64,000 nt of DNA from Vicia villosa (taxonomy: Eukaryota > Streptophyta > Magnoliopsida > Fabales > Fabaceae): assembly GCF_029867415.1 (NCBI RefSeq), contig NC_081185.1, forward strand, positions 39,688,766 to 39,752,765, in the 5' to 3' direction. Every line of letters starts with the position of its first letter. The stretch's first letter is position 1. The notes under the pieces are model-generated. The model was not told the DNA's origin. It made no database searches and worked only from the letters and a program-made list of their open reading frames with translations. This document shows, piece by piece, positions 34,511 to 47,493 of the stretch. A program made the position numbers and the translations under genes.

Positions 34511-37500
34511 TGTCATACCCCAAAATTTTCCCACCACATTTTTATACTCAAGCTCATTTGAATATCAAAAGCTCAAGATTTGACTGACTGTACACTCTCC
34601 TAAACAACAACCCTCAAACTAGGGTTTTGATCTTTTCCAAGTAAAATCGAGTTCTAAGACCTCAAAGGGAACCCTTGGTCTCTCATATGCCTCAAAGGAT
34701 TCTCATGCCAAGTTGCAAGCTCTGATTCATAAGATTGCTCAGTCAAAAGTCCAAACGATCAATAATCGACTGGTTGACCTAAAAGTCAAACTATGGTCAA
34801 AGCACAGTCAAAACTTCTGATTTTTGGTCAACATCCTAATTATGACGTATCATTCATCATTTGATCGAAGATTGATCATGATGCATCAAAGAAAGCTCCA
34901 AAATCATCAAAAACCTAAGTTTCTAAATTAGGGTTTTTAAGGAGAAAGTCAACCCAACTTTGACCAGCCATAACTTTCACATGGAACATAAGAAATTTTC
35001 CATCCAAAGCTCATTTTGAAGGAAATTGAATTATCTACAACTTTTTCTCTCCCAAGCCAAGGCCAAAAATGCTTCGTTTGAGAGATATGAGTCAATACAT
35101 TACAGGTCCTTCTAGAAGATTGCAAAAAGCTGTTTTTTCTCAGGAGCAATATCATCAAGATAAAGTTTCCAAATGAAAAACATGTCCAAAGTGGATTGAA
35201 GAAGACATATTGGGCTTTCCAAAAAGTCCTAGAACATCTCCATATAATAAAAATTGAGAGAGTTATGGCTTACACAAGTTGGACTATTTTCAAGAAAATG
35301 CAAAAGGGCAAAGTGAAGAATTATAAATTTTTGAGCAATGGGCTTTAATATTTTGAGCCATCCACGAAATTTTGAGCCCAAAGGGAGTCCATAGGCCAAT
35401 TATTGTTATCTCCATGATTTTATTGCCTTTTATTTGATTTTTTATCACTTAAATGCAAATAAAACAAATTAATCATGAAATAATTATAATTGGTGGCTCA
35501 ATATTTTTTCCATTGATTATAATCAATCAAATATGCATATTGGAAGGGATGAAAATCATGGAGTATGATTGGTACATATTTGAACTCAAAATAGAAGCTT
35601 TTCATATCTTTTCCAATATCAAATGCAAATCTCTTGATTCACAAAGATTGAGTCCAATTTTCTTGACCTAGTTCAATCTAGAAAAGAAAAGAAAAGAAAA
35701 GAAAAGAAAAGAAAAGGCCATAGCATTAGGGTTTCGCTCTAAAAAATTCTTCACAAAACTTGCATAATCGAGTTTGATTGTACAGTGCTTCTCAAGCAAT
35801 TTCAAGCCCTCCATTACACCTCTGATGTAAGTTTGGTTTAGTATGGAACGGATTCCATGGCTGTAACACAATAAGTCATGCATACACGAACTCACTTTCA
35901 TCATATTTTTTGTTCATTTAATCTTCATGTTACTGACCGTTTTGACTCAAGATGATGATACTAACATGTTTGTGGAAGTGTTTTGAATAGTTATGACGTA
36001 TTACGTGTGAAGCTCATGACTGGAATCGCCACGCACCATTACTAGGGTTTCCGAACTGTAAAGCTTCAAAACACAGTTTGCAGGCCTTTTCATGCAAAAC
36101 TAACCTTACCAATGAACTCGCAGCCCCCGATTTAGGGGGGTAGGGTGTCTTTTATTCCTTTATTCGGTTTAATCTTGCAGGTGGATAAATCCCCTTCATC
36201 GGAGAAGAAAGTCGGAACCGCCGTGTGCGGTGGTTTGAATCTCCAGGTCTGGTCCAGGTCTACGTGGTGGTTGCATACGATTTGATTGGCTAGTCAAATA
36301 TTCCAAGGCCTTCTCTCCAATTGCGATTGGCTGCAGCGTGAAACAATGGCCCACATTTGACTATTTTTGAAATATAGTTTGAAGTTTAATGTTTTATATT
36401 TATTGGTTTGTGAGGATAATATGACAACTCATAATTGCAGTACAGATGGCTATGGTCAAACGATGGGAACGTGATGAACCTGTGTTCGAACCTGGACGGC
36501 GACACACATATATTTTTATAATTCGTTTGTTCCCTTGCTCTCCTGGATCCTGCGCATAGTGTCTCACGCACGCCTACCATATGACTCTCATCATCACCCA
36601 TCAGATCGAGGCCAAGCAAGATCCAGTGCACCAGAGCTTAGGAGTGTAGCATGGACCTTCCAGGTTGATCCACACACAATCGGTGCCAGTTTTTTTTGTT
36701 TTTTTTCATTATTTTCTTTACATAATTCATTGATTATTCTTTTTTTAGAAAATTAAGTTTAATTTTAATAAATCAACATAAAACCTAGTTTTTCTGTATA
36801 AATTAATTGTTAACCTAATCTAAGAGTAGTTAATTAATTAATTTTTAGGTTTATAATTTAATTTAGGCTTAATAAAATCAATTTAGTTTTTTATGTAGGG
36901 CTAATTAATAATATAAAATTTAGGCTTAGGCTAATTTAATCAAATTAGGGTTTTCAGATCAATAATTCAATTTTAGTCTGATTTTAGGTTTCATCACTTA
37001 TCTTTGCCCTTAACCCAAAAAGATCACATATTTTGGTAGGTGTTGTCCGTCAACTAGGATTTTACCCTTTAAAATTTTAGCCATAAGGTTTTAACCTTGA
37101 TTTTCCTGAACTACATTTTTATTTGCGAACTTCTCTTCTCATTATACACTCTATGATTGCCGCGTGCCTTTATTTTACTTTTGCCTTTATTTATTTATGA
37201 CATTTATTGAATTATTTAATTTCCGCCATTTAAATTTTTCCTTTATTCAATTCTGCCTTCATTTTTTATTTATTTATTTATTTAACTTTGTTATTTAAAT
37301 TCTAGAAGGTATAGGTCGCTTATTCAATTTTGATGTAATAGTAATTAGGGCCTTTAACTTTCTGCCCACAGGTGTATATTGTAATAGCTTAGGAACTTTT
37401 ATTTCTTCTGCTTTTAATTTCTGCATTTTAAACTGCGTGGTTAGTAATCATAGGGAGTGCAAGCCTGCAAATTAATATAGAATCACTAATTTTTACAAGA

Positions 37501-38284
37501 TAAATATTATCAAAGTTAACCACTTGATTGTGCCACACACGCACCTTTAGGGTAATCCCTCCCGCTGCCTTGTTGCCTTATTTATCTGTTTCCTGTTGCC
37601 TCTAATTGTACTAAATAGTCAAGTCCCTCGATTCCGAGGATACCTAAAGCAAGGTTGCCTAAAGCAAGGTTGCCTAAAGAGATTGAAAATCATCTAGTTC
37701 CTCGAAGTTGCCTCGGTAAAAGATGATTGTCCCAATTGCTAAGGTATCCTCGCATGATGCCTAAAAAGATTAATGACTATTCTATCCTTCCCTAAAGACT
37801 ACTTACCTCTTCATGGTGAGGACAGTTTTATGGCGAACGATACTTCGATGACCCGTTAACCTCCAATACAAGGACTTCCTACCCTCCTATGGTATGGATA
37901 GCCCTGAAAGGCTAAAAGACTTTTTCTAATTTAAGGGTAGTTACTATTAATTTCTTGATCTTTTTCAAATTTAAATTCAAATCTATCTTTCCCTACGCTT
38001 ATTTACAAGATAAACTCCTTAAACGAAGTTTTTCTATTCACACCCTACTTTTCAAACAACTCAAACATTTTGAAAACAGAGTGAGCTAAGCAATTAAGAG
38101 CCCATGGATAACCATGGATACAAAGGGTGCCTTAAACCTTCCCTTTGTATAACTTACCCCCCGAACTCAAAATCTTTCAAAGGTCTTTTCTGTTCTTTTA
38201 GCCTTTCCAATTGGATAAAATAAAAGTCGGTGGCGACTCTTGCTTACCGCGACATTTCTCTAAAATTCAGTTCACCGTATTACA
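34511..38284 (+). repeat. Ogre-1 5' LTR
   Basis: 3,774 bp, TGTCATACCCCAAAATTTTC...CCGTATTACA, followed by the PBS. It shares the terminal CCCCAAAATTT motif with the other Ogre/Tat LTRs, and the U5 blocks with the solo LTR at 2943-6931. A short tandem (three CTAAAGCAAGGTTGC-like units, 37645-37680) lies inside. No real gene; frames such as 35668-35904 are chance. Confidence 0.88.
35681..35716. repeat. (GAAAA)n microsatellite
   Basis: Seven units of a pentanucleotide inside the Ogre-1 LTR. Confidence 0.95.
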
Positions 38285-38288
38285 GAAC

Positions 38289-38306
38289 TGGCGACTCTGC
38301 TGGGGA
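38289..38306 (+). other. Ogre-type primer binding site (Ogre-1)
   Basis: TGGCGACTCTGCTGGGGA lies 4 nt after the LTR, identical to the Ogre-2 PBS. Ogre elements are reported to prime from tRNA-Arg. Confidence 0.85.
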
Positions 38307-38681
38307 TTTTCGAATAAAAAGAGGGGTTACCTTAAATTTTAGGATCACTTAATGTTTGTTTTGATTGCTTTATTTTTTTCAGGGTTGTTTTGGGAATTGA
38401 ATGGAAGATGAATCCTATACCCGGATTCGAGTGCACCTTGAGATAGGAAGTGGCATAGTTATGGCGACCTCCTTCATGTATGTGGAGGATTGGTCAATAT
38501 GAGAGTTCACGCTTAAGTTAGGCCTCTATGGGTGGTCGCATGCCTCTCTTGCATGAGGGAGGTTCATGTGGATATTTGTAGGTGAGTCGGAGCTTAAGGA
38601 CCTTTAGTTACCTTTAACCCATCTTGACTTTTAGGAACGTAGTGGGGGTCTACTATTGATGTATGTTGAGAGCATAGTCGC
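38307..38681 (+). other. Ogre-1 leader, first part
   Basis: Non-coding 375 bp between the PBS and the Ogre-2 insertion. It ends with the TSD copy GTCGC (38677-38681) and continues at 52113. Confidence 0.75.
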
Positions 38682-39406
38682 TGTCGCACGCTCGCGAAAT
38701 GTGAACAGAGTCGCCACCAATATATTTATCCCATAAGGGAAAGGAATATCAGAAAACCTAGAATAAGGAAAGGATAAGAAAAGGTCTTTCGACCAGAGAT
38801 AGGGTACGGAAGTCGGTTACGCAAGGGGAAGGTATTAGCACCCCTCACGTCTGTGGTACTCCACAGGATCCACTTATGTTTGTTGCTATCTAAAGGGTGT
38901 ATAAATCTAAAGCTCAATACTAAGGGAATGCATGCAAATGAAGGAAAAATAAACACGGGGAAAATAAGGTTTATAAATAGTTGTGCTCGTTCAAGCCCCG
39001 CGACTTGATGCCTACGTATCCTTTTCAGGAATCAGAGCGCCGTAGTTCGGCTCTTTAGTTTTTGTTTGTTTTTGTGTTTTTTAGTTGAACAGTTACATTC
39101 GCGCTCCGCTGCTCGACCTCTGGAGTCTTAAGCTGGGAATGGAGCGGAAGTAACGTGTCCGATTAGGAGAAAGAAAGCCCTGAAGGAAAGAGAAAGAATG
39201 CCTCGGAGGCAAGAGAGAGAAGAGAGAAAATTGGTTTGTATTTTTTAGGGTAATTCCATGATGAACAAACCCAATACAAGGTTCCGCACCACTTCATTAC
39301 TTTGATTTAGGTCTGAGCCTTTATTAGATGTTTTAGACGTTTTTGGTTGGTGATTTTTAAGGGATTTTAATCTGCGAGTTGAATCACATAGAATGTATGA
39401 TGTCAA

Positions 39407-39636
39407 AGAAACAGATTAGGGAATGAATCCCACTCATTTCTCTACATGGATAGAGAAATAGATTAGGGAATGAATCCCACTCATTTCTCTAATAATCGAG
39501 AAACAGATTAGGGAATGAATCCCACTCATTTCTCTTTGTAGTGATCGAGAAACAGATTAGGGAATGGATCCCACTCATTTCTCTCTCACTAAGTGTTCGA
39601 GAAACAGATTAGGGAATAAATCCCACTCGTTTCTCT
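39407..39636. repeat. LTR sub-repeats, 45-52 bp units, five copies
   Basis: Units start near 39407, 39454, 39499, 39548 and 39600. The core AGAAACAGATTAGGGAATG continues into ATCCCACTCATTTCTCT, giving an interrupted dyad (AGAAA...TTTCT with GGGA...TCCC inside). Confidence 0.92.
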
Positions 39637-41310
39637 CCCACTTTTAATGTGATTCGCCTCTTCCTTTGTTAAGTGTTTTAAAGTTGAAAAGGAAAATAAA
39701 CAAAACTAGCCTAAGATGAAAACTAGCCTAATATGATGGGAACCTCTAATTCCTAAAGTTGTCATGGTTTCTACCTAATGGTTAGGAGCAAAAAGCGGCA
39801 TGAAAATATAAGCATAAGCGGAGCTCGAAATTACAAGTAAAATACAAGTAGATAACGATACAAAAATTAGTGTAAAATGGCTAACATAAACACTTGAAAA
39901 TATGGTACAAGACGTGAAAGTGAACGATGCAAAATAATACAAAAATCGAATTAAGATACTATTATTTTTATTGATTTTTTATGGGAGAAATTGAATTACA
40001 AGTCAAGTAAAAAGACTAAAACAAAATAGCCTAAAACTACTATTTTTTAGTAATTATTTTATGTCAAAAATTACATTTAAAGGTCTAAAACGTATGAGAA
40101 AAATTAGTATTTTATTGTTAAGAAAGTGACAAAAAACTAATTAAAATCTAAGTTAAAAAAGTAAACCAGGGGTGCCAAATTGAATACAATGGTGTGATCA
40201 GTAAAACTCAGGGCCCAAAGGTGTTGGTGGCCCAGCAGAAATATTTTTGTTGCAGCATTGTTTGCCAAAAACGTAACGGGCCACAGGGGGGTGCACGGAT
40301 AGCAAAATTGGCCCAGGAGTATTATCTTATCAGATTTTTATTGCAAAGAAACAAAAATTTGGCCTTGGGGGGTGAAAAGAGTGAATTCGTACAACAAGGC
40401 CCGAGTAGATTTGTGTTGATCCAATTATTATGTTATTCAGAATAATTATGAAAATGATAAAAATAAACTAACCTAAAAAAGGGAAAATTGGGGATTAGGG
40501 TTACCTACGAGTGACGATTGAGCTTCTGAAGATCTTCTCCTCTCTTCTCCGACGTGAACGGCGCGGCTAACGTTCGACCCCGATGAGTTTCCGGCCACCG
40601 TAATCAAGAAAGGGAGCGATGTATCCTCCTCAAACTATCATCGACGATGTTATCTGCTCGACCCGTCCTTCAATCGCGAATCTCCTTTTTCTTTTGTTTG
40701 CTCGTTTCTGAATCCGAATGCGATGTTGTTGTTGTTGCTCGCAATGGAGAAGAGCGAGGAGGATTGTTGCTGATGAAGTTTTTTTTTGTTCTTGCAGATG
40801 AACTCGAAGGTTCGATTGGTGCAAACGCGAAGGAGCTTTTATGATTTTCTGGATTTTCTTTATGCGAAGATTGAGAGGATTCAAGATGATTGGAGAAGTG
40901 AAGATGGTGTTGATTGTGATTGAAGTTTGTTGGAGCAAGATTGAAGAATGTGAAGGTGATGGATGCTCTATGGTTCGGTGAATTGAATGTTCAATGATGA
41001 AGATGATGCGTAGGTGATGAGAAGTGGGTCTGTTGAGGATGAATGGTGGTGAATCGAGAGCCTGAAGAATGGTTGGAGATTCTGAATGTGAAGAGGATGA
41101 AGGTGGAAACAGTGGTGGCAATGATGGTTGGATTGAGTGTGCAGAAGCGATGAAGGTGGAGAATGAAGGTAGAGTGAATGAAGAGAGGATGAAGTGAAGA
41201 ATTCTGGGGAAATGATGGAGGTGAAGGGAAAGTGGTGGAGAGGAATGGAAGTGAAGATGGAGTGAAAATGGTTATGAGAGTGAAGAAGATGAAGATGGCT
41301 GCAAGCTACT

Positions 41311-41319
41311 GCATTTATA
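41311..41319 (-). promoter_or_regulatory. TATA box of the Ogre-2 3' LTR
   Basis: TATAAATGC on -, about 1.0 kb into the LTR, followed by a pyrimidine-rich start region. Transcription from here would leave about 2.6 kb of R-U5. Confidence 0.6.
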
Positions 41320-42330
41320 GGTAAGGTTTCTTCTCAATTCTGTTTTGATTTTCTGTTAGAAGTTAACTGAACCTGTTAGCATTTGTAACTGAATTTGAGA
41401 GTTAGTTAGGCGGTTATATGATGTTAGAATTCTGTTATGAACTGAATGAGAGTTGGTTGTGATTCTGTTAGTAGTTTAGGAATTCTGTTATAGGGAAGAT
41501 TCTGTTTGGAGGTTATGCAATTGAATTTTTGGAAGTTTTGAATGGATATGCAGGGTGCTGTTTGTGGTTGTATTGAAGTGTATTGGTTTTCATGTGTGCA
41601 GGGCATATGGTATGGTGGATACTGTTAGTTGCTTGTTGAATGCTGCAGGGCCATGAGTTATTCTCTCTTTTTTCTCGAAGTGCAGCCAAAAGGAACGCTC
41701 ACGTATGGGGCTGTTTTGATGAAGGCCAAAGATATATGGAGAGCATTTGAAGCAAGGACAATTGGGATGGGGTTTGGGAAGAATAATAGGCTTGTCACAT
41801 ATTTTCTCTTGTAATTTAATGAGCATGAATTAAATCTGAACTTTAGCAATTGCAATGGATTCTTTGTAATATAATGGACTCGTGGATTTGAGATTGTAAA
41901 TAAAGTGTATTTTTTGCAATAATAATTTTTTGGTGCTGTACTTGTAATGAGTGAGACTTGTAGTGATCTTGTAATGAAATTCTTGAATGAATTATCAACT
42001 TAAGCTTCCTGATAACACAAAGAATGAGTTATGATCTTAAGTTCTCTTTTTGAACGATGGCCGCCTGTTGAATTGGAATTTAAATGAAGCCTTTTGGTCT
42101 TGTAGAACTATTCCATTGGGTGAGCACGAGCCATTTTGGATTTTGGAGGACTCTTGTACTGTAATCAATAAGTAGTTGAGAAAGTGACTGTATTCTTGAT
42201 CCCATGTCCCTGTTATTAATTAAATGATGTATGATATGTTAATGATTTTTTTAATGGGGGTATGCGAATGAATTGAAAAGCAAAAGCCAGATAGATGTAA
42301 AATAGGGTGGGCAAATTTTGGGGTGCAACA

Positions 42331-42345
42331 GCTGCCCCTATTTAA
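42331..42345 (-). other. Polypurine tract of Ogre-2
   Basis: On -, TTAAATAGGGGCAGC directly precedes the 3' LTR. Confidence 0.75.
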
Positions 42346-42497
42346 TCGTCTTAAACCTGAAAGTAAGATTGGCGTTAGCCTTTCGAGCATTCGAGGTAGA
42401 AGAAGATTAAATACCAAGTGAAACCTGAAAATTTGCCTTGTGAGAGATGTGATCCACTGGGGAAAAGATGGTGTCAAATCCACTGAGGAAGAATGTT

Positions 42498-43730
42498 ATC
42501 AATTCTGGATTGAATAAGGTCAGACATCAACTCTGGGTTGAATGGGAAAAGATAGGAATCAACTCTGGGTTGAACAAAAGATAAGCATCAACTCTGGGTT
42601 GAGTAAAAGGTGACCGTCAACTCTGGGTGAGTGGGTAAAAGATAAGCATCAACTCTGGGTTGAATAAAAGACAAACATCAACTCTGGGTTGAATAAAAGG
42701 TGACCGTCAACTCTGGGTGAGTGGGGAAAAGATAAGAAGACAACCATCAACTCTGGGTTGAGTGGGGAAAGAATCAATTCTGGATTGAATAAAAGTCAGA
42801 CATCAACTCTGGGTTGAACAAAAGATAAGCATCAACTCTGGGTTGAGTAAAAGGTGACCGTCAACTCTGGGTGAGTGGGTAAAAGATAAGCATCAACTCT
42901 GGGTTGAATAAAAGACAAACATCAACTCTGGGTTGAATAAAAGGTGACCGTCAACTCTGGGTGAGTGGGGAAAGAATCAATTCTGGATTGAATAAAAGTC
43001 AGACATCAACTCTGGGTTGAACAAAAGATAAGCATCAACTCTGGGTTGAGTAAAAGGTGAGAATCAACTCTGGGTTGAATACAAGGTGACCGTCAACTCT
43101 GAGTGAGTGGGAAAAGAGAAAAGATAATTGTCAACTCTGGGTTGAGTGAGAAAAGAGAAACAAGGATGACCTTCAACTCTGGGTTGAAAAAGAAATAATC
43201 AATTCTGGATTGAACAAAGGATAACCGTCAACTCTGGGTTGAGTGGGAAAAAGGAATCAACAAGGGATGACCGTCAACTCTGGATTGAGTGGGAAGGAAG
43301 AGAGATAACCGTCAACTCTGGGTTGAGTGGGAAAAAGGATCAACAAAGGATAACCGTCAACTCTGGGTTGAGTGGGAAAAGAGAAGGATCAACTCTGGGT
43401 TGAATAAAGATAACCGTCAACTCTGGGTTGAATGGGAAAAAGAAATCAATAAGACATAACCGTCAACTCTGGGTTGAGTGGGAAAGACAAAAGATAACCG
43501 TCAACTCTGGGTTGAGTGGGAAAAGAAATCAATAAGACATAACCGTCAACTCTGGGTTGAGTGGGAAAAAGAAATCAATAAGACATAACCGTCAACTCTG
43601 GGTTGAGTGGGAAAGACAAAAGATAACCGTCAACTCTGGGTTGAGTGGAAAAAGATAATTAACTCGGGGTTAAAAGATGAAAGGAGAGTCAACTCTGGGT
43701 TAAACACAAAAACATCAACTCTGGGTTGAA
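42498..43730. repeat. Satellite-like tandem array in the Ogre-2 3' region
   Basis: Roughly forty units of about 25-45 bp, each with TCAACTCTGGGTTGA or a close variant (TCAATTCTGGATTGA, TCAACTCTGGGTGAG). The core is an inverted repeat, TCAAC-TCTGG-GTTGA. A higher-order unit is visible: the unit series at about 42530-42725 recurs at about 42799-42967. No reading frame is maintained. Confidence 0.95.
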
Positions 43731-43740
43731 GAAAGATGAA

Positions 43741-45765
43741 CATGATTGACTTTGGGAGATGACACCACAATGGTAACTCTGAGTGATCCAGTGGAATGTC
43801 AATTGAATACTTGTAGAGACCTCATCTGATGAGTAACTTGGCTTATGCTTCACATGCAATGTTTGATTTATTTGATGCACTTCTGAAGATGCAATGATAT
43901 GGATTCTATATGCAGTGTACTGATTGATTATGGTTTCTGCTTCGATGTGGAATAGATTAGGCGGAGTTCTGAACTCTGCTTGACTCATGATAGGGTGGAT
44001 GCCCCTGATTTGTTGATGATTGGATCACGCGGGTGGAATGATAATGAGAATGCAATGATATGCATGATGTATGTATGATTATGAATGGAATGATTGTTTC
44101 CATGATATAAGGAGTGGATGGAGGATGCCTTTGCGGAAAGGTCCTTGCTTGAAGGATAGAACTTGTGAAGGTGAAGTGTGGCTTGACTCCTCGACACTTA
44201 TCTCGATATCTGACACTTGCTTGAAGATGAAGAGATGAATTGTTACTAGCTTGCCCCAGATTGCAGGATCTCTTGAGATATAACTTTGATAATGCTTGAA
44301 TCATGGAGATTTGCGATGGTCTGCCCCAGTGTTGATCATGGAATAAATGCCCCAGATTGAAAGGAACTCTTCCACCAAATGGATGCTTGAGATATTTGCT
44401 CTGCGGATGACCAACCTTTGTCTTTGTAAGATCACTCGATGGAATTTCAATGTTAACTTTCCTTGGTATCAAGTACTTGCTTTCATATTAGAGACAATTC
44501 TGTTTTGAAAGAGATAATGAGAATGCAATGCACATGTTAATCTCAAAGAAAAGAGTTTATTTGTCAAAATGTTGTACTGATACTAACACAAATGACAAGC
44601 AACATTAGGAGTCAGTTTTGACATGATTTCACAGTTTGTATGCTTTCGGAACGAACCCTGCTTCAATTAGGACTTTTGAGGGTTGTAACGTGGCCGGGTT
44701 CATGGTTTGAGAAACAAAGGATAAAGGCTCAAGTTCTACTTAACCCACCCCTTCTTCGTGATGTCCTCCAGTCCTATGTTCAGCTAGTTTGACACGAGTA
44801 TTCGCCTTTCAGGAAGGATTGTGATGGATGAGGATCCTTTATGGTTTTGATGGAGGTGGCAGTCACCCTTTAGTGCTTTTGTTGATGGTCATAACAACTT
44901 GTCCCTTGGAGGATTTTTCTTTTGCTTTTTGCTTTCCCTAACTTTTGCCTGGACAAAAAGTTTCTTTTGATTTTGGTTTTTGTTGTCCAGCGGGATATGC
45001 CCTAATTTTTGCCTAAGTCATTTGCTTCAAAGCTTTTTGTTTTCTTTCTTTTTGACTTAGCGGGCTATTGTTTCTTTCTTTTTTTCTTTTGATCATGATT
45101 CATAACTTTCTTTTTTTCCTTTTTGTCTCGTTCGGGAACAAGTTGTATGACTTTTGTGATTGACTTGATGGAAAGGTTGTGACTGCCTTCTTCTCAGTGA
45201 ATGGGAGACATCCATTGTGGATTGTGCTCTTCCTTTTTTGTCGTGAGAGATGAAATATGATCGATCCTCTGATGGAATACCTGAAAGTCGAGCGCTCGGT
45301 CGCACTAACTGAAGACTACCCTTCCCCTGGTTAATATTGAGGGTTTTGAATTTTTTGAAAAGAAACTACTACTCCATAGGCTCAAAGGGGTTTACGAAGG
45401 TTTCGCTCCCTTATAACTCCGGTGTTTAGGAATTGAAACAATGCCTGTACATCCTCAGCAGGGTCTTTGTTCCAAAAGTATACAATTAGTAGTTCATGTG
45501 TTTTTGAATTTTCATCATTCTCCTTTTTTAGTTGCTTAAGACAAATGAGTGAAGTATCAATGAACATAATGACAAAGATGAAATGATTTGAGAAAAACAT
45601 GTATATTACATTTTTATTTATTCAAACAGAATGAGTTTCTTACAATGGATAGTACTTGATAACAACAAAAGTAGTACAATTGAAAATACTAAAGAAATCT
45701 ATACAATGGCAAGTTTGGCCTTATTCTAATGCAAATGAAATGTTTTCTGACAAATATAAAAGTCT
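43741..45765 (-). other. Ogre-2 non-coding region between gag and tandem array
   Basis: About 2 kb with several homopolymer-rich stretches (T-rich on + near 44930-45120). The part 45360-45500 is similar to Ogre-1 53740-53880, showing a conserved non-coding 3' region in the family. No pol sequence found. Confidence 0.75.
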
Positions 45766-47493
45766 TCATGTTCCACTGGTGGAAGCTCCATTGTGAGGTG
45801 GCATGGGATTGTTGACCACATTAGGTGCCACAGGTGTGAATGTAATCTCCTTTGCATCAAGCAGATCCTGAACCTTGTCTTTGAGAACTCTGCACTCTTC
45901 AGTGGTGTGACCAGATCCTCCAGAGTGGAATTCACACTTGGCATTAATCTTGTAATTTGGAGGGAGAGGATCAGGAGGAGGCCTCGCTTCAGCTAATTGA
46001 ATCAGTTTTTGATCAAGCAAGGCGGCGAGAAGTTGGCTATAGGTCATTGGTACACGATCATACACCCTTTTAGGCCTATTCTGCCTCTGTTGACCTTGTC
46101 TCTGCTGATAACCTTGTTGTTGGACATATTGTTGATACGGAACCCAAGGTTGTTGACCAACAGGTGCCACATAAGCTTGAGGAGCGGTGGCGTTCACTTG
46201 ATAGTAGGGAGCTTGATCCTGAACAGAAGCAGCACTAGTCTCACCTTCTTTCTTTTTGATGAAATTACCTTGAGGTTTTTTGTACCCATATTGGTTTGAA
46301 GCAGCAGCATTGGCGGGATTCTGGATCTTACCAATTTTCAAACCATTCTCAATTCTTTCACCAATCCTGACTAGATCGGAGAAACCAGAAGAAACACTAC
46401 CAACCATTCTCTCATAGTAATGTCCTTGAAGAGTGTTCATGAACATGTCAACCAGTTCGGATTCAGAAAGTGGTGGATTAACTTGAGCAGCCATTTCTCT
46501 CCACCTTTGAGCATACTCTTTGAATGTCTCATTGGTCTTTTGCACTTGATTTTGAAGTTGCAACCTAGTCGGTGCCATGTCAATGTTATACTGATATTGC
46601 TTGAGGAAAGCATCAGACAAATCCTTCCAAGATCGGATTCTATTACGCTCCAGATTCATATACCAGTTCAGAGATGCCCCAGATAAGCTATCTTGGAAGC
46701 AGTGAATGAGCAATGAGTCGTTGTGGATGTGAGAAGCCATCTTACGACAATACATGATGATATGGCTCTTCGGACAGCTCAAACCCTTGTACTTCTGGAA
46801 GTCGGGAGTCTTGAACTTAGGAGGGACAACCAGATTAGGAACTAGACACATATCCTCAGCATCCATCCCATAGGCACTAAATCCTTCAATGGCTCGAATT
46901 CTTTCCTCAAGGATTTTGTACTTCTCAGCAGATTTCTCAACGGGTCGAGCTCTTTCAGCAGTTGGTATTGTTTGCATTTCTGGATTAGCAGAACGAGTAC
47001 CACAGAAAGCAGGAATAGGAATCTCTGTTTGAGAAGGTGGCACAGGAAATGGGAAAACAGGCCCAGTCATAGTTGGCACTCCAGAAGTTATGGGTATGGA
47101 TCCTCCTTGGTTTAAAGCTCCAAGAGTATCAGCAGTCATGAAGCTAAATGGCATTCCAAGAGTAGCATTAGTCCTTGGTTGGAACTCAGGTGGATTAGTA
47201 GAAGGTGGAATGACATCAGGTTGACTAGCAACAGCTTGATTAGCACTAGCAGGAATCTCTTGTGCAACTGGAATCCTTTCATTTCTCAAAGCTTGGATAG
47301 CTTCCAGGATAGCATCGACCTTAGTTTTCATTTGATCCATCTCTTCTCTAATAGCAGCTTGATCTTGTTCATAGTTCTCCATGATTCTTCTTCTGTGAGC
47401 TCTTGTCAGATATCGGTGTGGAGGAATCGTTTTGACTGATCTGATGGAGAGGAAGAGTGGTAAGAGTCTTGATAACCATGGATGCACATGCAT
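45766..47493 (-). CDS. Ogre-type Gag, intact frame
   Basis: 575 codons with no stop. The first ATG is at 47493, but recognisable Ogre Gag begins at residue 38 (ATG at 47382) with a short coiled coil (about 38-70), so the internal start is plausible. A proline-rich linker follows, then the capsid region (about 215-375) including SLNWYMNLERNRIRSWKDL and FKEYAQRWREMA. A glutamine/tyrosine-rich segment (about 415-475) leads to the conserved C-terminal part with YDRVPMTYSQLLAALL and a CxxH...GH...C motif (CEFHSGGSGHTTEEC, about 520-534). Gag forms the particle. The ORF ends without protease or RT, so the element would need a helper. Near-identical LTRs and an open frame make this the best candidate here for a recently expressed gene. 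Confidence 0.92.
   Translation of the reverse strand: MHVHPWLSRLLPLFLSIRSVKTIPPHRYLTRAHRRRIMENYEQDQAAIREEMDQMKTKVDAILEAIQALRNERIPVAQEIPASANQAVASQPDVIPPSTNPPEFQPRTNATLGMPFSFMTADTLGALNQGGSIPITSGVPTMTGPVFPFPVPPSQTEIPIPAFCGTRSANPEMQTIPTAERARPVEKSAEKYKILEERIRAIEGFSAYGMDAEDMCLVPNLVVPPKFKTPDFQKYKGLSCPKSHIIMYCRKMASHIHNDSLLIHCFQDSLSGASLNWYMNLERNRIRSWKDLSDAFLKQYQYNIDMAPTRLQLQNQVQKTNETFKEYAQRWREMAAQVNPPLSESELVDMFMNTLQGHYYERMVGSVSSGFSDLVRIGERIENGLKIGKIQNPANAAASNQYGYKKPQGNFIKKKEGETSAASVQDQAPYYQVNATAPQAYVAPVGQQPWVPYQQYVQQQGYQQRQGQQRQNRPKRVYDRVPMTYSQLLAALLDQKLIQLAEARPPPDPLPPNYKINAKCEFHSGGSGHTTEECRVLKDKVQDLLDAKEITFTPVAPNVVNNPMPPHNGASTSGT

Larger units (their letters stand above)
38682..42330 (-). repeat. Ogre-2 3' LTR (element sense)
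   Basis: 3,649 bp; on - it starts TGTTGCACCCCAAAATTTG and ends GCGTGCGACA. It contains five tandem units (39407-39636), a TATA box (41311-41319) and the U5 PBS-like core (38706-38716). Confidence 0.95.

Noticed and set aside
40630..41121. 163-codon frame in the Ogre-2 LTR, also at 50407-50898
   Set aside because: Present twice only because the LTRs are near-identical copies. The product is low-complexity and the opposite strand is an AG-rich repeat-like stretch, which leaves few stops by chance.
42498..43730. CRISPR-like array
   Set aside because: Units and spacers are both repetitive and variable in length, there are no unique spacers, and the context is a plant retrotransposon.
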